From RHKX01 sp963826475 (lineage in GTDB: Bacteria; Actinomycetota; Thermoleophilia; Solirubrobacterales; 70-9), in assembly GCA_963826475.1 (NCBI GenBank), contig CAWGXC010000003.1, positions 1,116,001 to 1,180,000 on the forward strand: DNA of 64,000 nucleotides. The letters run 5' to 3'. Both the position numbers and the translations under genes were made by a program. This document shows positions 42,512-51,829 of the stretch, piece by piece (position 1 is the first letter of the stretch; the number at the start of each line of letters is the position of its first letter). The notes below the pieces were generated by a model. It did not search any database and was not told the DNA's origin. It worked only from the letters and a program-made list of their open reading frames with translations.

Positions 42512-45010
42512 ATGTCGGTTGGGTCACGAGTGACGAGGTGTATCCGGAGGGCGTCCGTGGTGGCGCTGCTCGGGCTGGGAGCGCTGGCCGCGTCGGCGAG
42601 CGCATCCGATTCGCTGCTCTCACAGCATGTCGATGCGACTGGGTCCGTCGACGGCGCCTGCACCAACGGCCCGCTCACCGGCCATGGCGTCTGGAGCCGG
42701 GACATCACCTCCCCAGCCCTCGGTCAGCTGACGGCCACGCTCTCCGGTGGGTCGGGCGACTGGGACCTCGCCGTCTTCAGCACCGGCAGCGGCGACGCCG
42801 TCGCCGGCTCTTCCTACGACGGCTCCGACGAGGTCGCCGGCGGCTACGCCTTCGCCGGCGAGCCGCTCACCGTCCAGGTCTGCAAGCTCCCCGGCGCCTC
42901 CGGCAGCCCCACCCTGGACGTCGCACTCGATCCGATCCTTCGCGACCATGCCGCCCCTGCCCCCTCGCTGCTCCGGGTCGAGACGGTCACCGACGGCGAT
43001 CGGTCGGCGCTCCAGGCCAGCGGTCTGGACGTCACCGAGAGCGCGGGACCCGGCTACACCGAGATCGTCTCCCACGGTCCCGCCGACCTCGCCGAGCTGG
43101 GCAAGCTGGGGCTTCCCTATACGACGCGAATCGCCGACCTGACCAGGCGCAGCGCCGCCGAGCGGGTCCGCGAGGACCGAGCGGCCGCGGCCGGCTCTCC
43201 CGCCGGATTCCCGAGCGGGCGCTCCGGTACCTACAGGCGCCTCTTCGACTACAGCCAGGAGATGAAGGACCTCGCCGACAAGAACCCGAAGCTCGTTCGA
43301 ATCTTCACGCTCCCGTTCAAGACGTACGAGGGTCGTGTGGTCCAGGGCATCGAGATCACCAACCACGTGCACAAGGAGAACGACGGCAAGCCGATCTTCA
43401 TGCAGCTCGGCGTCCACCACGCCCGCGAGTGGCCGTCCTCAGAGCACGCGATGGAATGGGCCTACGAGCTGATCGACGGTTACAAGAGCGGCGACAAGCG
43501 GGCAACCCGCCTGGTCGCGAAGGAGCGCACGATCATCGTTCCCGTCGTCAACCCGGACGGCTTCAACGCCTCGCGCGAGGCGGGCGAGCTCGAGGGGGCG
43601 GCGGGAGGCCGCGGTGGCGACGACACGCAGGAGACGGTCAACATCGTCAGCCACGTCAACGAGTACCGGCGAAAGAACTGCCGTTTCGCCGACGACAGCG
43701 AGGGTGGCAGCTGCGCTCAGCCCGCCGCCGGCCTGATGTCGCCGGGCGTCGATCCGAACCGCAACTACGGAGGTTTCTGGGGCGGACCCGGAGCGAGCAC
43801 GACGCCGACCGCGGAGGACTATCGCGGCCCTGCGCCCTTCTCGGAGCCGGAGACGCGCAACATCCGCTCGCTCGTCTCGCACCGCCAGATCACCGCCTTC
43901 ATCACCAACCACACGTTCACCGGTCTCGTGCTGCGTCCCCCTGGAATCGCAAGTCAGGGGCCTCCCGTCGACGAGGACGTCTACGCGAAGCTCGGCGCCC
44001 GGATGGCCGCCGAGAACGGTTACGTCAACGAACCCTCCTACGGCCTCTACGACACGACCGGGTCGACCGAGGACTGGGCGTACTACGCGACCGGCGCGCT
44101 CGGCTACACGTTCGAGATCGGAGCGACCAACTTCCATCCGCCTTACGCGGACACGGTCGCTGAGTGGAATGGGACCTCGGCGATGGCCAAGGGCGGCGGC
44201 GGAAACCGAGCGGCTTACTACCACATCGCCGAGTACGCGCTGAACCGTCACAGCCATGCACGCATCAGGGGCAGGGGCCCGAAGCGGGGCCGGATCGTGT
44301 TGACGAAGACGTTCCAGACGCCGACCTCACCGGTGCTCGACGACAACGGCACCCCGGGCGAGGTTCAGACGTTCGAGGACAATCTCCGCTCCGCGGTCCG
44401 AGTCAGGCGCAATGGGCGGTTCGTCTTCAACATCAACCCCTCGACCCGGCCTCTGGTGGCCCAGGGCAGCGGGCGCGAGGCGACGGGACCGCCGAGCGAT
44501 CCCCTGCACTTCAGCGGCAACGCGACCACCGCGACGCCCTGCGCAGACGCCGAGAGTGAGGACCCGGCCTGCTGGAACGATGCCCCGATCACCATCCCGG
44601 ACGATCCGTCCCATGACAACGACTCCGCCGTGGTCCGGGCGGAGTGGGCGACCCCGGGAAGCGACTGGGACATGAAGGTGTTCAAGGACTCCAACGGCGA
44701 CGGCAGCTCGGAGGGCGAGACCGATCCCGTCGGGATGAGCGCCAGCGGGCCGTCGACCGCCGAGCAGGTCACGATCACCGGCAAGGATCTCGTGCCGGGA
44801 GGGAAGTACGTGGTGCGGATGATCAACTTCGCCGCCACCGAGCCCTATGAGGGGACGGTCACCTTCGAGGGACCATCACCACGGATCGAGCCAAAGCGCG
44901 AGAGGTGGACCCTCACCTGCCTGAACCGCAAGGGGAAGACGACCGGTGATCGCAAGCTCTACATCGAGCGCGGCGAGCACAGACGGCTCGACCTGCGAAA
45001 GGGCTGTTAG
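42512..45010 (+). CDS. Secreted zinc carboxypeptidase, M14 family
   Basis: An 832-residue exported protease. The signal peptide ends near LAASASA. An N-terminal prodomain-like region (to about 235) precedes the M14 domain (about 240-585) with zinc ligands H303 and E306 (HHAREW), third ligand H467 (ITNHTF), substrate-binding DPNRNYGGFWGG and the general base E535 (YTFEIG). The C-terminal 240 residues are a beta-rich region with DWDMKVFKDSNGDG, probably for attachment or calcium. Start ATG 42512 follows GGGAGG. It should remove C-terminal residues from external peptides. Confidence 0.93.
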   Translation: MSVGSRVTRCIRRASVVALLGLGALAASASASDSLLSQHVDATGSVDGACTNGPLTGHGVWSRDITSPALGQLTATLSGGSGDWDLAVFSTGSGDAVAGSSYDGSDEVAGGYAFAGEPLTVQVCKLPGASGSPTLDVALDPILRDHAAPAPSLLRVETVTDGDRSALQASGLDVTESAGPGYTEIVSHGPADLAELGKLGLPYTTRIADLTRRSAAERVREDRAAAAGSPAGFPSGRSGTYRRLFDYSQEMKDLADKNPKLVRIFTLPFKTYEGRVVQGIEITNHVHKENDGKPIFMQLGVHHAREWPSSEHAMEWAYELIDGYKSGDKRATRLVAKERTIIVPVVNPDGFNASREAGELEGAAGGRGGDDTQETVNIVSHVNEYRRKNCRFADDSEGGSCAQPAAGLMSPGVDPNRNYGGFWGGPGASTTPTAEDYRGPAPFSEPETRNIRSLVSHRQITAFITNHTFTGLVLRPPGIASQGPPVDEDVYAKLGARMAAENGYVNEPSYGLYDTTGSTEDWAYYATGALGYTFEIGATNFHPPYADTVAEWNGTSAMAKGGGGNRAAYYHIAEYALNRHSHARIRGRGPKRGRIVLTKTFQTPTSPVLDDNGTPGEVQTFEDNLRSAVRVRRNGRFVFNINPSTRPLVAQGSGREATGPPSDPLHFSGNATTATPCADAESEDPACWNDAPITIPDDPSHDNDSAVVRAEWATPGSDWDMKVFKDSNGDGSSEGETDPVGMSASGPSTAEQVTITGKDLVPGGKYVVRMINFAATEPYEGTVTFEGPSPRIEPKRERWTLTCLNRKGKTTGDRKLYIERGEHRRLDLRKGC

Positions 45011-45031
45011 GGCCGCCGGGGCCGAACACAA

Positions 45032-45060
45032 GGGGGGCCGGGCGTCTCCGCCCGACCCCC
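45032..45060. terminator. Hairpin between convergent genes
   Basis: GGGGG-CC-GGGCG, loop TCTC, then CGCCC-GA-CCCCC forms a strong stem with one internal mismatch pair. It sits 21 bases past the M14 stop and 25 bases past the sigH-like stop on the other strand, so it could serve both. No T-run. Confidence 0.5.
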
Positions 45061-45084
45061 GGTCGTGGTTGGCAAATTCGTGCT

Positions 45085-45771
45085 CTAGACGAGGATCTCG
45101 CGCGACGCGAGATGAGTCGAGACCTTGCGCTTGACCCGTTGCAACGCGTTGTCGACCGTCTTGGTGTCACACGCGAGCCGATCGGCGATCTCCTCGTAGG
45201 AGCGTCCGTCGAGGTAGCAGGTGAGCACCTCGCTCTCCAGGTCTGAGAGGACCGAGGTCAGGCACTCGACCAGGCTTCCCAGCTCCTCGGTGGAGATGAC
45301 CTTGCTCGCCGGGTCCTCGACGCGAGAGCCGGGCAGGATCTCCTCGAGGGTCGACTCCCCGTCACCTGAGGCCGTCGGCGAGGTCGCAAAGCTGATCGAC
45401 TGATTCAGCGGCGCGTGCTTGTTGCGGCTGGCCGTCTTCACGGCCGTGATCATCTGCCTCGTGACGCAGAGCTCCGCGAAGTTGCGGAAGCTCGACTCGC
45501 GATCGGATCGGAAGTCGCGAACCGCCTTGTACAGACCGACCAGGCCCTCCTGGATCAGATCGTCGGACTCACCGCCGAGCAGAAAGTAGGACGAGGCCTT
45601 GAGCCGGACGAAACCGCGGTACCTGCGGACGATCCGGTCGTAGGCGACGTTGTCTCCGCGCTTGGCCTGAGCCACGAGGTAGGCGTCGTTCAGTTCTCCG
45701 TTCGCTTCCGGTCTCCGCACCACGTTTGGTGCATGGGGTACCCGAGCGAATTCCTGGGTGGTTGCAGCCAC
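45085..45771 (-). CDS. Sigma-70 family factor of the SigH (Spo0H) type
   Basis: A 228-residue sigma factor. Region 2 contains LIQEGLVGLYKAVRDFRSDR and FRNFAELCVTRQMITAVKTASRNKH, a close match to Bacillus SigH, and region 4 contains LSDLESEVLTCYLDGRSYEE and DTKTVDNALQRVKRKV. Start GTG 45771 follows GGAGGAG; upstream in-frame Met codons lack a site. It has its own consensus promoter and a leader of about 110 bases. In Bacillus sigH also follows cysS and rlmB; here sporulation is not implied. Confidence 0.88.
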   Translation of the reverse strand: MAATTQEFARVPHAPNVVRRPEANGELNDAYLVAQAKRGDNVAYDRIVRRYRGFVRLKASSYFLLGGESDDLIQEGLVGLYKAVRDFRSDRESSFRNFAELCVTRQMITAVKTASRNKHAPLNQSISFATSPTASGDGESTLEEILPGSRVEDPASKVISTEELGSLVECLTSVLSDLESEVLTCYLDGRSYEEIADRLACDTKTVDNALQRVKRKVSTHLASREILV

Positions 45772-45889
45772 GTTGTCTCCTCCATTGAGGGCGTGGCGCC
45801 TTACCTCCCCAGGCGCGCCTATGTCTCTCTGCACCGACGAACCAAAAGCTGAGCCTCAACCTTTAGTTCACCGTTACTTCCTGCCGGGC

Positions 45890-45917
45890 AATCTACACCG
45901 CGGCGGAGTTCTGTCAA
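45890..45917 (-). promoter_or_regulatory. Consensus promoter of the sigH-like gene
   Basis: On the minus strand TTGACA (45917-45912) and TAGATT (45895-45890) are 16 bases apart. Just upstream, CTGCAA-N6-TTGCAG (45935-45952) is a perfect inverted repeat that could be a regulator site or the end of rlmB transcription. Confidence 0.6.
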
Positions 45918-45993
45918 CCCAGTAGTTGCACGTCCTGCAATCGCCGTTGCAGAACAGGGATCTCGTCCGGGTCCCCCGCTACTCCTGCGGACC

Positions 45994-46650
45994 TCAGGAT
46001 TCGGCTCTGGAAGCCGCGAACAGCAGGACGGCAGCGGCAGCCGAGACGTTCAGGGAGCCGACCTGGCCGACCGTCGGGATTCTCGTCATCACATCGCATC
46101 CGGCCGCGACGCGAGGGCGAAGCCCGGAGCTCTCCCCTCCCAGAACGAGCACAACCCTGCCACTGAGGTCGAGAGTTGAGTACGCAGCGTCGGCGTCGGC
46201 GTCGGCTCCGTAGATCCACGCGCCGGCGTCGCGGGCGAGCCCCAGCCAGTCGGCCAGGTTGCGCACCCGGGCCACCGACAGGTGCTCCACCGCGCCCGCC
46301 GAAGCCTTGCAGGCGGCCGCGGTGATCGAGGCGGCTCGGCGTTCCGGGATCACCACCCCGCTCGCCCCGGCAGCCTCGGCGCTGCGGCAGATCGCCCCGA
46401 GGTTACGCGGATCCTGGACCTGATCGAGCGCCACGACGAGCGAGCCGGGCGACTGCAGCAGCGAGTTCGGGTCCGCGTACGGGTACGGGTCGACCTCGGC
46501 GACGATCCCCTGGTGGTCAGGTGAGCCCGCCCGACGGGTGAGCTCCGCCGCGTCGGTGTCCTCGGCCGTCCAGACGCGATGCACGCGCCGCCGGCCCTTC
46601 TGCGCCTCGCGGACGGGGTTGCGCCCGTAGATGAAGTCGGCCCCGGCCAT
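45994..46650 (-). CDS. rlmB: 23S rRNA (guanosine-2'-O-)-methyltransferase, RlmB/SpoU family
   Basis: A SPOUT methyltransferase of 218 residues, shorter than the usual 245-250 because the N-terminal substrate-binding domain is compact. Motif 1 LDQVQDPRNLGAICRSAEAA, motif 2 LVLGGESSGLRP and motif 3 IPTVGQVGSLNVSAAAAVLL are intact; they build the knot that binds SAM. The start shares one base with the cysS stop. Methylation of G2251 in 23S rRNA is the likely role, but tRNA cannot be excluded. Confidence 0.9.
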   Translation of the reverse strand: MAGADFIYGRNPVREAQKGRRRVHRVWTAEDTDAAELTRRAGSPDHQGIVAEVDPYPYADPNSLLQSPGSLVVALDQVQDPRNLGAICRSAEAAGASGVVIPERRAASITAAACKASAGAVEHLSVARVRNLADWLGLARDAGAWIYGADADADAAYSTLDLSGRVVLVLGGESSGLRPRVAAGCDVMTRIPTVGQVGSLNVSAAAAVLLFAASRAES

Positions 46651-48008
46651 CAGGACCGGGGAACGAGGCGGGCGCCGCCGGCCTCGTCTCGGACCTCATA
46701 GCCGAGCTCGGCGAGGCGGTCGCGGATCTGATCAGCGCGGGCGAAGTCCCTGGCGGTGCGAGCCTCCCCACGTTCGACCAGCAGTGCCTCAGCCTCGCCG
46801 GCGATGACGTCGGCATCGGCGAGCGCTTCCAGACCCAGGAGCCGGACCATCTCGACGACCGCGCCGCGAGCCCCGCTCAGCGAACCCCTCCTCGACTCGG
46901 CGATCAGGGTCGAGAGCTCTGCGAGCGCTCGCGGGGTGTTGAAATCGTCGGCGAGCGCGTCGAGAAACGTCTCGAGGCCGGCGGCGACCCGGGTATCCAC
47001 CTCGGTTCCGTCCTCATCGCCATCCGTTCGGAGGAACTCCCTGATGCGCTCGTTGGCGGCAGCGGCCTGCCGCAGCTCCCTCTCGCTGAAGACGAGCGGT
47101 TGCCGGTAATGACCCGAGATGAGAAAGCGGACCACCGCCGGCGCCCCGAAGGTCGCGATCGCCTCGCCGAGCAGGAAGATGTTCCCAGCCGACTTCGACA
47201 TCTTCTCCGCGCTCGCGGCTTGGATCATGCCGTTGTGCATCCAGATCTTGGCCAGGGGCCTCCCCCGCCCCGCCTCGGTCTGCGCGAGCTCGTTCTCGTG
47301 ATGGGGGAAGACGAGATCTGACCCGCCGCCGTGGATTGCGAACTCCAGCCCGAGCAGCTCCTCGGCCATCGCCGAGCATTCGATGTGCCACCCGGGCCTG
47401 CCATCGCCCCACGGGCTCGGCCAGAAGGTGTCCTCGCCCTGCTTGCGCGCTTTCCAGAGCGCGAAGTCGAGCTGCGCCTCCTTGAGCTCGCTCGCGCCCG
47501 CCTCCTCGCCCTGATCCATCGCGTCGGGTTCGCGGTTGGACAGCTGTCCGTAGGGAGCGAAGCTGCGCACGCGGAAGTAGACGTCGCCGGCCGACTCGTA
47601 GGCGTGGTCGCGGTCGATCAGGGCCTCGATCAGGTCGATGATGGGCCCGACGGTCTCGGTCGCGCGCGGCTCGTGGTCGGGTCGCCCGAGCCCGAGGGCG
47701 TCCGTATCGGCCTCGTAGGCGGCGATCATCTCCCTCGCGTGCTGATCCGAGGGCACGCCGCGCTCGGCGGCCGCGGTGTAGATCTTGTCGTTGACGTCGG
47801 TGACGTTGATCACCAGAGTCGGCCTGAGGCCCTCGCGCTCGAGGAAGCGGGAGAGCAGCATCGGGATCACGAACGGTCGCGCGTTGCCGATGTGGATCGG
47901 CCCATACGTCGTCGGTCCGCAGGCGTAGATTCCGACCTCGCCTCCGGGGCCGGCCACGAGCGGCTTCAGCTCCCCCGACAGCGTGTCCCTGATCTGGATG
48001 CGGCGCAC
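46650..48008 (-). CDS. cysS: Cysteinyl-tRNA synthetase
   Basis: A class Ia synthetase of 452 residues. The zinc-binding Cys in YACGPTTYGPIHIGNARP precedes the HIGH motif, and HIECSAMAEELLG plus FPHHENELAQ supply the other zinc ligands. EKMSKSAGN is the KMSKS loop. It runs directly into rlmB. Unlike the argS of this window, both signatures are canonical. MshC is a related enzyme but the length and C-terminal anticodon domain fit CysS. Confidence 0.96.
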   Translation of the reverse strand: MRRIQIRDTLSGELKPLVAGPGGEVGIYACGPTTYGPIHIGNARPFVIPMLLSRFLEREGLRPTLVINVTDVNDKIYTAAAERGVPSDQHAREMIAAYEADTDALGLGRPDHEPRATETVGPIIDLIEALIDRDHAYESAGDVYFRVRSFAPYGQLSNREPDAMDQGEEAGASELKEAQLDFALWKARKQGEDTFWPSPWGDGRPGWHIECSAMAEELLGLEFAIHGGGSDLVFPHHENELAQTEAGRGRPLAKIWMHNGMIQAASAEKMSKSAGNIFLLGEAIATFGAPAVVRFLISGHYRQPLVFSERELRQAAAANERIREFLRTDGDEDGTEVDTRVAAGLETFLDALADDFNTPRALAELSTLIAESRRGSLSGARGAVVEMVRLLGLEALADADVIAGEAEALLVERGEARTARDFARADQIRDRLAELGYEVRDEAGGARLVPRS

Positions 48009-48069
48009 CGGCCGATGCTAATTGACATCTGGATCAAGGCTCGCGACGGGCACCGTAGACTCCCTGTCG

Positions 48070-49089
48070 ATGTCCGACTCGGCAACGGGGAGTCCAGAGG
48101 TCAACGGCCATGCGGCCGGCGTCAACGGCAGCGCCGACGCTGCCGGAGCCGCCGCCGGCAACGGGCGCGCTCCTTCCAGCTCGGCCCCGAACGTCGCCCA
48201 GCTCGCCGGCGCGCTGCCGCGCGCAGCCGCCGGTGCAGCGGCCGGTCTCGCCGGCCGCCTGCTCGGCCCCCTCGCCAAGAGCGTCGGCTCGCGCCTCTCG
48301 GCAGACCTCGACGATCGCGACCCCGATTTCATTCGCGAGAACCTGCCGCTCAACTGGCTGATCTCCACGCTCTGGTTCCGCGGCGAGGTCCGCAACCTCG
48401 AGCACGTTCCCGAAAAGGGCCCGGTGCTCCTCGTCGGCAACCACTCGGGCGGCAACCTCACTCCCGACACGATCGTCTTCACGGTCGCCTTCTGCACCTA
48501 CTTCGGCGTCGAGCGGCCGTTCTACCAACTCGCCCACAACCTCGTCCTGGCGTCACCGGTCGGGCCGCTGCTGCGGCGCTACGGCACCGTCAGCGCCTCA
48601 CACGAGCACGCCCGCGAGGCTCTCGAGGCGGGCGCGGCGGTACTCGTCTACCCGGGAGGGGACTGGGAGGTGCATCGCCCGTCGTGGGAGAGCGGCACGG
48701 TCGACTTCGCCGGCCGCCGGGGCTTCGTCCGGCTTGCCCGCGATGCCGGGGTGCCGATCGTTCCCGTGGTCTCCATCGGTGGTCAGGAGACCGCGCTCTT
48801 CCTCTCCAACGGCAACTGGCTCGCCAAGCTGCTCGGCGTCGACAAGTCCTTGCGACTGAAGGTCCTGCCGATCTCGATCGCCCTGCCGTGGGTGCTCAAC
48901 ATCGGCGACTTCCTCAGCCACCTGCCGCTCCCGGCGAAGATCACCGTCGAGGTGCTCGAGCCGATCGACCTGGAGGAGCGGTTCGGGCCCGATCCCGACA
49001 TCGACGAGGTCTACGAGCACGTGACGACCGTGATGCAGGACGCCCTCGACGGGCTGGCGGCCGAGCGCCGCCTGCCGGTGCTCGGATGA
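48070..49089 (+). CDS. Acyltransferase of the PlsC/LPLAT (MGAT-like) family
   Basis: A 339-residue protein. Residues 1-60 are Ala/Gly-rich with an amphipathic stretch. The acyltransferase core starts with VLLVGNHSGGNLTPDT, the NH-x-D block in the form seen in the diacylglycerol-acyltransferase-like subgroup, and VLVYPGGDWEVHRP replaces FPEG. SIGGQETALFL follows. It could acylate a glycerolipid or wax alcohol. ATG 48070 is chosen because upstream sequence overlaps the cysS promoter. It is coupled (ATGA) to the SRPBCC gene. Confidence 0.82.
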   Translation: MSDSATGSPEVNGHAAGVNGSADAAGAAAGNGRAPSSSAPNVAQLAGALPRAAAGAAAGLAGRLLGPLAKSVGSRLSADLDDRDPDFIRENLPLNWLISTLWFRGEVRNLEHVPEKGPVLLVGNHSGGNLTPDTIVFTVAFCTYFGVERPFYQLAHNLVLASPVGPLLRRYGTVSASHEHAREALEAGAAVLVYPGGDWEVHRPSWESGTVDFAGRRGFVRLARDAGVPIVPVVSIGGQETALFLSNGNWLAKLLGVDKSLRLKVLPISIALPWVLNIGDFLSHLPLPAKITVEVLEPIDLEERFGPDPDIDEVYEHVTTVMQDALDGLAAERRLPVLG

Positions 49090-49580
49090 GGATCAAGTCC
49101 GCGATCGTCGTCCGCGCTCCGCGCGCCGCCGTCTGGGAGACCATCACCGACCCGGAGGCGTATCTGGACTTCATGTCGGGCATCACCCGCTGGGAGCTCG
49201 ACGACGGCGCAACGGGAAAGCTCCAGCTCGGCTCCCGCGTCCGCATGCTGATCCGCGTCGGCGCAGCTCAGGTCGGCGGACTGATCGAGGTCGTCGAGTT
49301 CAAGCCCGGCAGCGATCTGGCCTGGTCGTCGGTCACCGGGGTCGATCAGCGCGGCCGCTGGCGCCTTCGCAATGCCGGTGAGGGGCTGACCCGCGTCGAG
49401 CTCCGATTCTCATACGGCGTCGCGGGGGCCGGGATCCCCGGTCTGATCGCCGAGCGCGTCGGAGCGCCGATCCTCAATCGCAGGCTGAAGCAGAGCCTGC
49501 TCGGCCTCAAGCGGAGAACCGAGCGCGAGCGACGTGAGGCGGCGGCGGCAGCGCCGCGCCGCGAGCGCGCCACCGTCTAA
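49086..49580 (+). CDS. SRPBCC (START-like) family protein
   Basis: A 164-residue helix-grip protein: MRIKSAIVVRAPRAAVWETI at the start, YLDFMSGITRWEL, and RWRLRNAGEGLTRVELRFSY are typical of polyketide cyclase/START-like lipid-binding folds. The C-terminus is Arg/Ala-rich. Its ATG overlaps the acyltransferase stop, and its own stop overlaps the convergent acyl-CoA ligase stop by four bases. A hydrophobic ligand related to the acyltransferase reaction is plausible. Confidence 0.78.
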   Translation: MRIKSAIVVRAPRAAVWETITDPEAYLDFMSGITRWELDDGATGKLQLGSRVRMLIRVGAAQVGGLIEVVEFKPGSDLAWSSVTGVDQRGRWRLRNAGEGLTRVELRFSYGVAGAGIPGLIAERVGAPILNRRLKQSLLGLKRRTERERREAAAAAPRRERATV

Positions 49581-51334
49581 GAGCCGGTCTTCTCCGCGGA
49601 GTCGGGGGAACCTTCGCTGCCAGCGCCCTCGTCGCCGGAGTCACCGTCCTCCTCCTCCTCGCGCTCCACCAACTCGCGCTTGAGGATCTTTCCCGTGGGG
49701 TTTCGCGGCAGCTCGTCCATGAACTCGACCTCCCGCGGGACCTTGTAGCGGGCGAGGTTGTCCTTGACGTGAGACTTGACGCCGTCCTCGTCGAGGTCCT
49801 TCCCCTTGGAGAGGACGATGAAAGCCTTCAGGCGCTGCCCGAACTTCTCGTCGTCGACGCCGATCACCGCGGCCTCGTCGATCGCGTCGTGGTTGGAGAG
49901 CACGTCCTCCACCTCGCGGGGGAAGACGTTCTCGCCGCCGGAGACGATCATCTCGTCGTCTCGCCCGTCGATGAAGAGCCGGCCGCCCTGCTCGAAGTGC
50001 CCGACGTCGCCGGAGGAGAGCAGGCCGTCGATCACGTCCTTGCCACCCCCGCCTGTGTAGCCGGAGAAGGCCATCTCGTTTCCGACGAAGATCCTGCCGG
50101 TCTCCCCCTCGGGGACCTCCTTGCCGTCTTCGTCGAGCAGCTTCACGATCGTTCCATGCGGAACGCGGCCGGATGTTCCCGGCGCCTCGCGCATGTCCTC
50201 GGGCGTGGCGATCGACGCCCAGGCGACCTCGGTTGAGCCGTAGAGGTTGTAGAGGTTGTCGCCGAAGGCGTCCATCCAGTTCGTGGCCAGGTCGCCGGGG
50301 AGCGCCGAGCCGCTGGCCGCCGTCACGCGCAGGGAGGGAAGCTTGTACTTGGAGCGCACGTCCTCGTCCAGCTCCATGATCCGCTGCAGCATCACCGGCA
50401 CCACGATCAGCGCGTCGGCCTCGTTCTCCTCGACCGCGGCCAGGGTCCTCTCCGGGTCGAACTTGCGCCGGAGCACATAGGTGGTCCCGAGTGCGAGGCC
50501 GAGGGTGAAGTGCATGAAGCCCCAGGAGTGGAACATCGGGGTCGCAATCACGGTCCGGCCCTCGCTGCGCAGCGGGATCTTCGAGAGCAGGACGGCGAGT
50601 GGCGCGAGCGAGTCCGGGGAGTCGCGTTGGGCTCCCTTGGGCGTGCCCGTCGTCCCCGAGGTGAGAATGATGAAGCGGCTGGTCTCGTCAGGCGGGTCGA
50701 GCGGATCGTCGGACGTCTTGGCGATCGCGTCCTCGGTGGTCAGCTCGCTCGGGTCGTCGCCGTCCTCCACCCAGGAGACGAAGCGAGAGATCTTGGGCGC
50801 ATCCTCCTCGGCACCGTCGAGCAGCTTTTGGAACTCCGAGTCGTAGATGATCGCCTGCGGCTGCTCTCGCTCGATCACGCCGTGTAGCTGCGGGCCCGCG
50901 AAGTCGGTGTTCATGAGCAGGACGGTCGCCCCGAGCTTCGAGCAGGCGAACAGGGCGTCGACGAAGCCGCGGTGGTTGCGGCACATGACCGCGACCGACT
51001 CACCGCCCTTGACTCCCTCCTCCCGGAGCGCCCTGGCCAACGAGTTGGAGCGGCTCTCGAGCTCCGCGAAGGTGAGCTCGCCGGCGTCATCGATGAGGCC
51101 GATGGAGTCGGGACGCTGAATCGCCGAGGCCGCGATTCCCGCCGCGGGCGACGCTCCCCATTTCCGCAGGGTCGATCCGACCGCGACCAGCTTCGCCGGC
51201 GCGATCGGCTTGACGACCCCGGCCTCGATCAGGACCTTGAGATTGAACGGCAGATCGAGAACGCTGCCGAGCTGCCCGATGCGAATTCGGCGCACGGCCG
51301 ATTCGGCTCCCTTGACGATCCCCTCTAGCGGCAT
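49577..51334 (-). CDS. Long-chain fatty-acid-CoA ligase (FadD-like)
   Basis: An AMP-binding enzyme of 585 residues. The P-loop-like motif ILTSGTTGTPKGAQRD, the adenylation motif YNLYGSTEVAW, the hinge DGRDDEMIVSGGENVFPREVE and the catalytic lysine in NPTGKILKREL are all intact. The N-terminal 70 residues resemble mycobacterial FadD2/FadD12-type ligases. An acidic tail of about 30 residues (EEEEDGDSGDEG) ends it. It is convergent with the acyltransferase/SRPBCC pair and 9 bp downstream of ispF. Confidence 0.9.
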   Translation of the reverse strand: MPLEGIVKGAESAVRRIRIGQLGSVLDLPFNLKVLIEAGVVKPIAPAKLVAVGSTLRKWGASPAAGIAASAIQRPDSIGLIDDAGELTFAELESRSNSLARALREEGVKGGESVAVMCRNHRGFVDALFACSKLGATVLLMNTDFAGPQLHGVIEREQPQAIIYDSEFQKLLDGAEEDAPKISRFVSWVEDGDDPSELTTEDAIAKTSDDPLDPPDETSRFIILTSGTTGTPKGAQRDSPDSLAPLAVLLSKIPLRSEGRTVIATPMFHSWGFMHFTLGLALGTTYVLRRKFDPERTLAAVEENEADALIVVPVMLQRIMELDEDVRSKYKLPSLRVTAASGSALPGDLATNWMDAFGDNLYNLYGSTEVAWASIATPEDMREAPGTSGRVPHGTIVKLLDEDGKEVPEGETGRIFVGNEMAFSGYTGGGGKDVIDGLLSSGDVGHFEQGGRLFIDGRDDEMIVSGGENVFPREVEDVLSNHDAIDEAAVIGVDDEKFGQRLKAFIVLSKGKDLDEDGVKSHVKDNLARYKVPREVEFMDELPRNPTGKILKRELVEREEEEDGDSGDEGAGSEGSPDSAEKTGS

Positions 51335-51343
51335 GGCGAAATC

Positions 51344-51829
51344 CTATTCATCGGGGCCGTCCGTGGGGGCGGCCGGTTCAAAGAGGGCGACTGCCATCGC
51401 AGCCATCCCCTCCCCCCGCCCGATTGCTCCGAGCCCTTCGTTCGTCGTTGCCTTGACCGAGACCGGAGCGCCGACCGCTTCGGTCAGGCTGCGCTCGATC
51501 GCCTCGCGGTGCGGGCCGATCTTCGGCGCCTCGCAGATCACCGTCGCGTCGACGTTGATCGCCTTGCCCGGGAACTTCGCGAGCACGGCACGAAGCAGCT
51601 CGATCGAATCGGCATCTCGCCAGCGCTCATCGGTCGGCGGGAAGTGGGAGCCGATGTCCCCGCCGCCCATTGCGCCCAGCAGTGCATCGATGACGGCGTG
51701 CGTGAGCACGTCGGCGTCCGAGTGGCCGGTCAGGCCGAGGTCGTGGGGAATTCTGATCCCGCCCAGGATCAGCGGCCGCCCCTCGGCGAACCGGTGGCTG
51801 TCATATCCGATGCCGACGCGAGCGGTCAT
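51344..51829 (-). CDS. ispF: 2-C-methyl-D-erythritol 2,4-cyclodiphosphate synthase
   Basis: IspF closes the cyclic diphosphate in the MEP isoprenoid pathway. The metal site is IGYDSHRF (D10, H12), with GHSDADVLTHAVIDALLGA and DIGSHFPPTD. The C-terminal CDP-binding signature VKATTNEGLGAIGRGEG is present. 161 residues. It overlaps the PHP gene upstream (ATGA) and is separated from ispD by that gene. Confidence 0.96.
   Translation of the reverse strand: MTARVGIGYDSHRFAEGRPLILGGIRIPHDLGLTGHSDADVLTHAVIDALLGAMGGGDIGSHFPPTDERWRDADSIELLRAVLAKFPGKAINVDATVICEAPKIGPHREAIERSLTEAVGAPVSVKATTNEGLGAIGRGEGMAAMAVALFEPAAPTDGPDE

Noticed and set aside
47331..49085. Long plus-strand frame leading into the SRPBCC gene
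   Set aside because: It crosses cysS antisense and the acyltransferase out of frame; only the part from ATG 49086 is a real gene.
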